Source: Nitrososphaerota archaeon (GTDB lineage: Archaea; Thermoproteota; Nitrososphaeria_A; Caldarchaeales; JAVZCJ01). Taken from it: a stretch of DNA of 34,854 nt. Below, piece after piece: positions 32,812 to 34,854 of the stretch. The stretch spans positions 1 to 34,854 of the forward strand of contig JAWAZL010000019.1 in assembly GCA_038817485.1 (NCBI GenBank), in the 5' to 3' direction. Numbering within the stretch: the stretch's first letter is position 1; every line of letters starts with the position of its first letter. The translations under genes and the position numbers were made by a program. The notes beneath the pieces are model-generated. The model was not told the DNA's origin and did no database searches. It saw only the letters and a list, made by a program, of their open reading frames with translations.

Positions 32812-34185
32812 TTAAGCATAAACTAAAATAGCTATATCTCCAACATTGGTTCCTGTTGGACCTGTATGTATCGCATCTCCAATTTCTTTAAAGAAGCTAT
32901 ATGAATCATTATTATCTAAAAATTCGTTTATATTTAATCCTTTTGATATTGCTTTTTCGAAATTTTCACCATCAGTAATAGCTCCAGCAGCATCGGTTAT
33001 TCCATCTATTCCATCTGTTCCTAATGATGCAAACGCAATCCCCTTTAATCCAGAAAGTCCAATAGTAGTTGATAAAACACATTCTTGATTCCTTCCACCT
33101 TTTCCAAATCCTTTTACAGTAACTGTCGTTTCTCCCCCAATAATTATTGCAGATTTTTTCTTTAATGGAAAATTATTTTTATAAAGATCTTTGGCAATCG
33201 AAGAAATTACTATGCCTACTTCTCTAGCTTCCCCCTCTAAATGTGTTGTTAATATCATGCTTTTAAAACCATTTTTTATAGCTTCATTATAAGCTGCTTT
33301 ACATGCATCTTTATTGCTTCCTATAATAAAATTGTATACTTTTCTAAAAACTTTATCTCCAGGTTTAGGAGTTTCTTCAATTTCATGATTTTTACCTTTT
33401 AAAAGGATTTTTCTAACATTTTCAGGAACTTTATCCCATAAATTTCTTCTATTAAGCACATTTATTGCATCTTCATATGTTGTAGGGTCTGGTGCAGTAG
33501 GCCCTGAAGCAATAAAATGAATAGGGTCTCCAACTATATCCGAGATTATTAAACTTACTAAGTTTTTACTCTTTGAATTTTTTGCAATCCATCCTCCTTT
33601 TACAGCTGATAAATGCTTTCTAACAATATTCATTTCATTTATAGTTGCTCCAGACTTAAGTAATAATTTAGTTGTTTCAATTTTATCTTCAAGAGTTATG
33701 CCTTCTTTAGGTAAAGGCATTAATGCTGAACCTCCTCCAGAAACTAAGAAAATTGTTAAAGAATTTTTATCAACACTCTTTGCTAATTCAAGAAGTTTTC
33801 TTGCAGCTTCTTCACCTTTTTTATCAGGTATTGGATGCCCAGCTCCTAAAACTTCTATTCTTGAATCTATTTTCTTAACTTGTTCATGTTTAGTAATTAA
33901 TAAACCTCTAGAAATTTTATCCGGTAATATTTCTAATAATGCTTCACACATTTCAACACATGCTTTTCCTATACCAAGAACAATCACTTCACTATAATTA
34001 TTTAAATTGTATTTTCTTTTTCCAAAAATAATAATATTTTTCTTTCTTAAGACCTTTCCATGTATAAGATTTTTAGGTAATACTGCTGATATGGCTTTAT
34101 CAAGAGATATTAATGCTATTTTTCTAGCTTTTCTATATTCTCTAGATGTATTTTCAATAAGTTCATTAAAATTTTTTATAATCAT
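32812..34185 (-). CDS. gckA: Glycerate 2-kinase (GckA/MOFRL family)
   Basis: A 457-residue protein of the glycerate kinase type 2 (MOFRL) family, which converts D-glycerate to 2-phosphoglycerate with ATP. Family blocks are GIGKACVEMCEAL (71-83), VLGAGHPIPDKKGEEAA (about 112-128), LVSGGGSALMPLP (147-159), MNIVRKHLSAVKGG, SDIVGDPIHFIASGPTAPDP, and the C-terminal GGETTVTVKGFGKGGRNQE and ASLGTDGIDGITDAAGA stretches. Length is normal. It is divergent from a glyoxylate/hydroxypyruvate reductase gene (start 34287). Together they would feed glyoxylate- or serine-derived carbon into lower glycolysis. The start is ATG at 34185, with GAGGGG upstream as ribosome binding site. Confidence 0.93.
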   Translation of the reverse strand: MIIKNFNELIENTSREYRKARKIALISLDKAISAVLPKNLIHGKVLRKKNIIIFGKRKYNLNNYSEVIVLGIGKACVEMCEALLEILPDKISRGLLITKHEQVKKIDSRIEVLGAGHPIPDKKGEEAARKLLELAKSVDKNSLTIFLVSGGGSALMPLPKEGITLEDKIETTKLLLKSGATINEMNIVRKHLSAVKGGWIAKNSKSKNLVSLIISDIVGDPIHFIASGPTAPDPTTYEDAINVLNRRNLWDKVPENVRKILLKGKNHEIEETPKPGDKVFRKVYNFIIGSNKDACKAAYNEAIKNGFKSMILTTHLEGEAREVGIVISSIAKDLYKNNFPLKKKSAIIIGGETTVTVKGFGKGGRNQECVLSTTIGLSGLKGIAFASLGTDGIDGITDAAGAITDGENFEKAISKGLNINEFLDNNDSYSFFKEIGDAIHTGPTGTNVGDIAILVYA

Positions 34186-34286
34186 TTTTTGCCCCTCAAA
34201 ATACTACTTTTTTATTTAATCGATCATATTTAAAATCTTAAATAATAGATATTAAAAAATATTTTTTGATAAAGAGGTTATTTATT
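34186..34286. promoter_or_regulatory. Divergent promoter region of glycerate kinase and glyoxylate reductase genes
   Basis: 101 bases, very A+T-rich. The plus-strand gene has AGAGGTT (about 34271-34278) as ribosome binding site and TTAAATAATA (about 34239-34248) as TATA-like element. The minus-strand gene has GAGGGG close to its ATG. Shared regulation of the two pathway genes is plausible from the arrangement; no dyad operator is clear. Confidence 0.4.
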
Positions 34287-34854
34287 ATGAAACCAAAAAT
34301 ATTTATTTCAAGAAAAATACCTGATAGAGGTCTTAATAAAATAAAAGAATACTTTGATATTGATCTATGGCCAAAATATGCTCCTCCAACTAAAAAGCAA
34401 ATTATTAGAAGAATTAAAAATGTTGATGGAATGGTTTCTCTTCTTTCAGATAAAATAGATGCTGAAGTAATGGATGCAGCTCCATACTTATCTATTATAG
34501 CTCAATTAGCTGTTGGTTATGATAATATAGATATTAATGAAGCTACAAAGAGGGGGATCTACGTTACAAACACTCCTGAAGTATTAACTGAAACAACAGC
34601 TGATTTTGCATGGGCATTAATGATGGCTGTTGCACGTAGAGTTGTTGAAGCTGATAATTATGTACGAAAAGGAAAGTGGAAAGTTGGATGGCATCCTGAA
34701 ATGTTTCTTGGATATGATATATATGGTTCAACTCTTGGAATTATTGGATTAGGAAGAATTGGATCTGCTATTGCAAGAAGAGCAAAAGGTTTCAATATGA
34801 GAATATTATACTATGATACAATAAGAAGAGAAGATATTGAAAAAGAATTAGGAA
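34287..34854 (+). CDS. gyaR: Glyoxylate/hydroxypyruvate reductase, N-terminal part (3' truncated by window)
   Basis: The first 189 residues of a D-isomer-specific 2-hydroxyacid dehydrogenase. The catalytic-domain part starts [24 protein letters not shown] is at 75-82 (the GYDNID turn of the substrate site), [16 protein letters not shown] at 94-109, and the Rossmann fingerprint GLGRIG at 154-159. This block order and the close similarity to thermococcal-type sequences point to glyoxylate reductase or hydroxypyruvate reductase, reducing glyoxylate to glycolate or hydroxypyruvate to D-glycerate. The C-terminal catalytic Glu and His are beyond the window. A strong AGAGGTT ribosome binding site precedes the ATG. 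The neighbouring divergent glycerate kinase makes the hydroxypyruvate role likely. Confidence 0.9.
   Translation, partial: MKPKIFISRKIPDRGLNKIKEYFDIDLWPKYAPPTKKQIIRRIKNVDGMVSLLSDKIDAEVMDAAPYLSIIAQLAVGYDNIDINEATKRGIYVTNTPEVLTETTADFAWALMMAVARRVVEADNYVRKGKWKVGWHPEMFLGYDIYGSTLGIIGLGRIGSAIARRAKGFNMRILYYDTIRREDIEKELG

Noticed and set aside
1-34854. CRISPR array, restriction-modification or toxin-antitoxin system
   Set aside because: No series of regularly spaced identical repeats, no Cas proteins, and no toxin-antitoxin pair were seen. The MazG-like protein is a house-cleaning enzyme type, not evidence of such a system.

Overview
The window is a strongly A+T-rich stretch of an archaeal chromosome. 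Archaeal identity rests on the DNA polymerase D large subunit (DP2), geranylgeranylglyceryl phosphate synthase (ether lipids), Rpo12, an Elf1-type zinc protein, Sec61-beta, a RadB-like ATPase, a Clp1-like RNA kinase, class III (pilin) signal peptides, a tRNA-Ser with an anticodon-loop intron, and frequent TTG/GTG starts with GGTG-type ribosome binding sites. PolD, the Lhr-type helicase and extra tRNA introns together suggest a deep-branching member of the TACK/Thermoproteota side, probably a thermophile, rather than a classical Sulfolobus-type crenarchaeon, which lacks PolD. The lineage is an inference and is not proven by this window.

Layout. 1-8050: an accessory and ion-homeostasis block with the tail of a DUF438/PAS protein, an ArsC/LMW-phosphatase-like protein, a nitroreductase plus DUF523-like pair, a CPH-type copper ATPase with a C-terminal YHS domain behind a repeated operator-like site, a half-size Gdt1 transporter, a ferritin-like protein, a zinc ribbon, a PiT phosphate transporter divergent from its DUF47/PhoU-like partner, and an unknown membrane protein. 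8066-16613: information processing with a RadB-like ATPase, an RNase H-fold protein, Clp1-like kinase, Sec61-beta (short, easily missed), a MazG-like protein, a winged-helix regulator, a G+C-raised intergenic island, DP2-GGGP synthase-Elf1-like genes in one run, and tRNA-Ser(CGA). 16751-25258: a zinc-ribbon/coiled-coil protein, a degenerate EPSP synthase homologue, the kleisin ScpA and its partner ScpB separated by two pilin-like genes, and an Lhr-type helicase. 25410-31364: a GcvH-like protein without its lipoyl lysine ahead of a methanogen-type (type 2) SerRS, a hinge-less Smc5-like ATPase with an upstream unknown gene, and a second GcvH-like protein with an intact lipoyl lysine ahead of a membrane-anchored thioredoxin-fold protein. 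31666-34854: an MscS channel, Rpo12, and a glycerate 2-kinase divergent from a glyoxylate/hydroxypyruvate reductase that runs off the window.

Functional links. Glyoxylate/hydroxypyruvate reductase and glycerate kinase together would turn glyoxylate or hydroxypyruvate into 2-phosphoglycerate via glycerate. PiT and DUF47 form the usual phosphate-uptake pair. Kleisin, ScpB and the Smc5-like ATPase point to two chromosome-structuring machineries within 11 kb, although no full-length SMC is present. The atypical SerRS and a serine tRNA lie in the same window. The most unusual items are the Smc5-like protein, the Asp-for-Lys GcvH paired with SerRS, the EPSP synthase homologue lacking nearly all expected active-site residues, and the tRNA-Ser with an apparent second intron in its D-loop.
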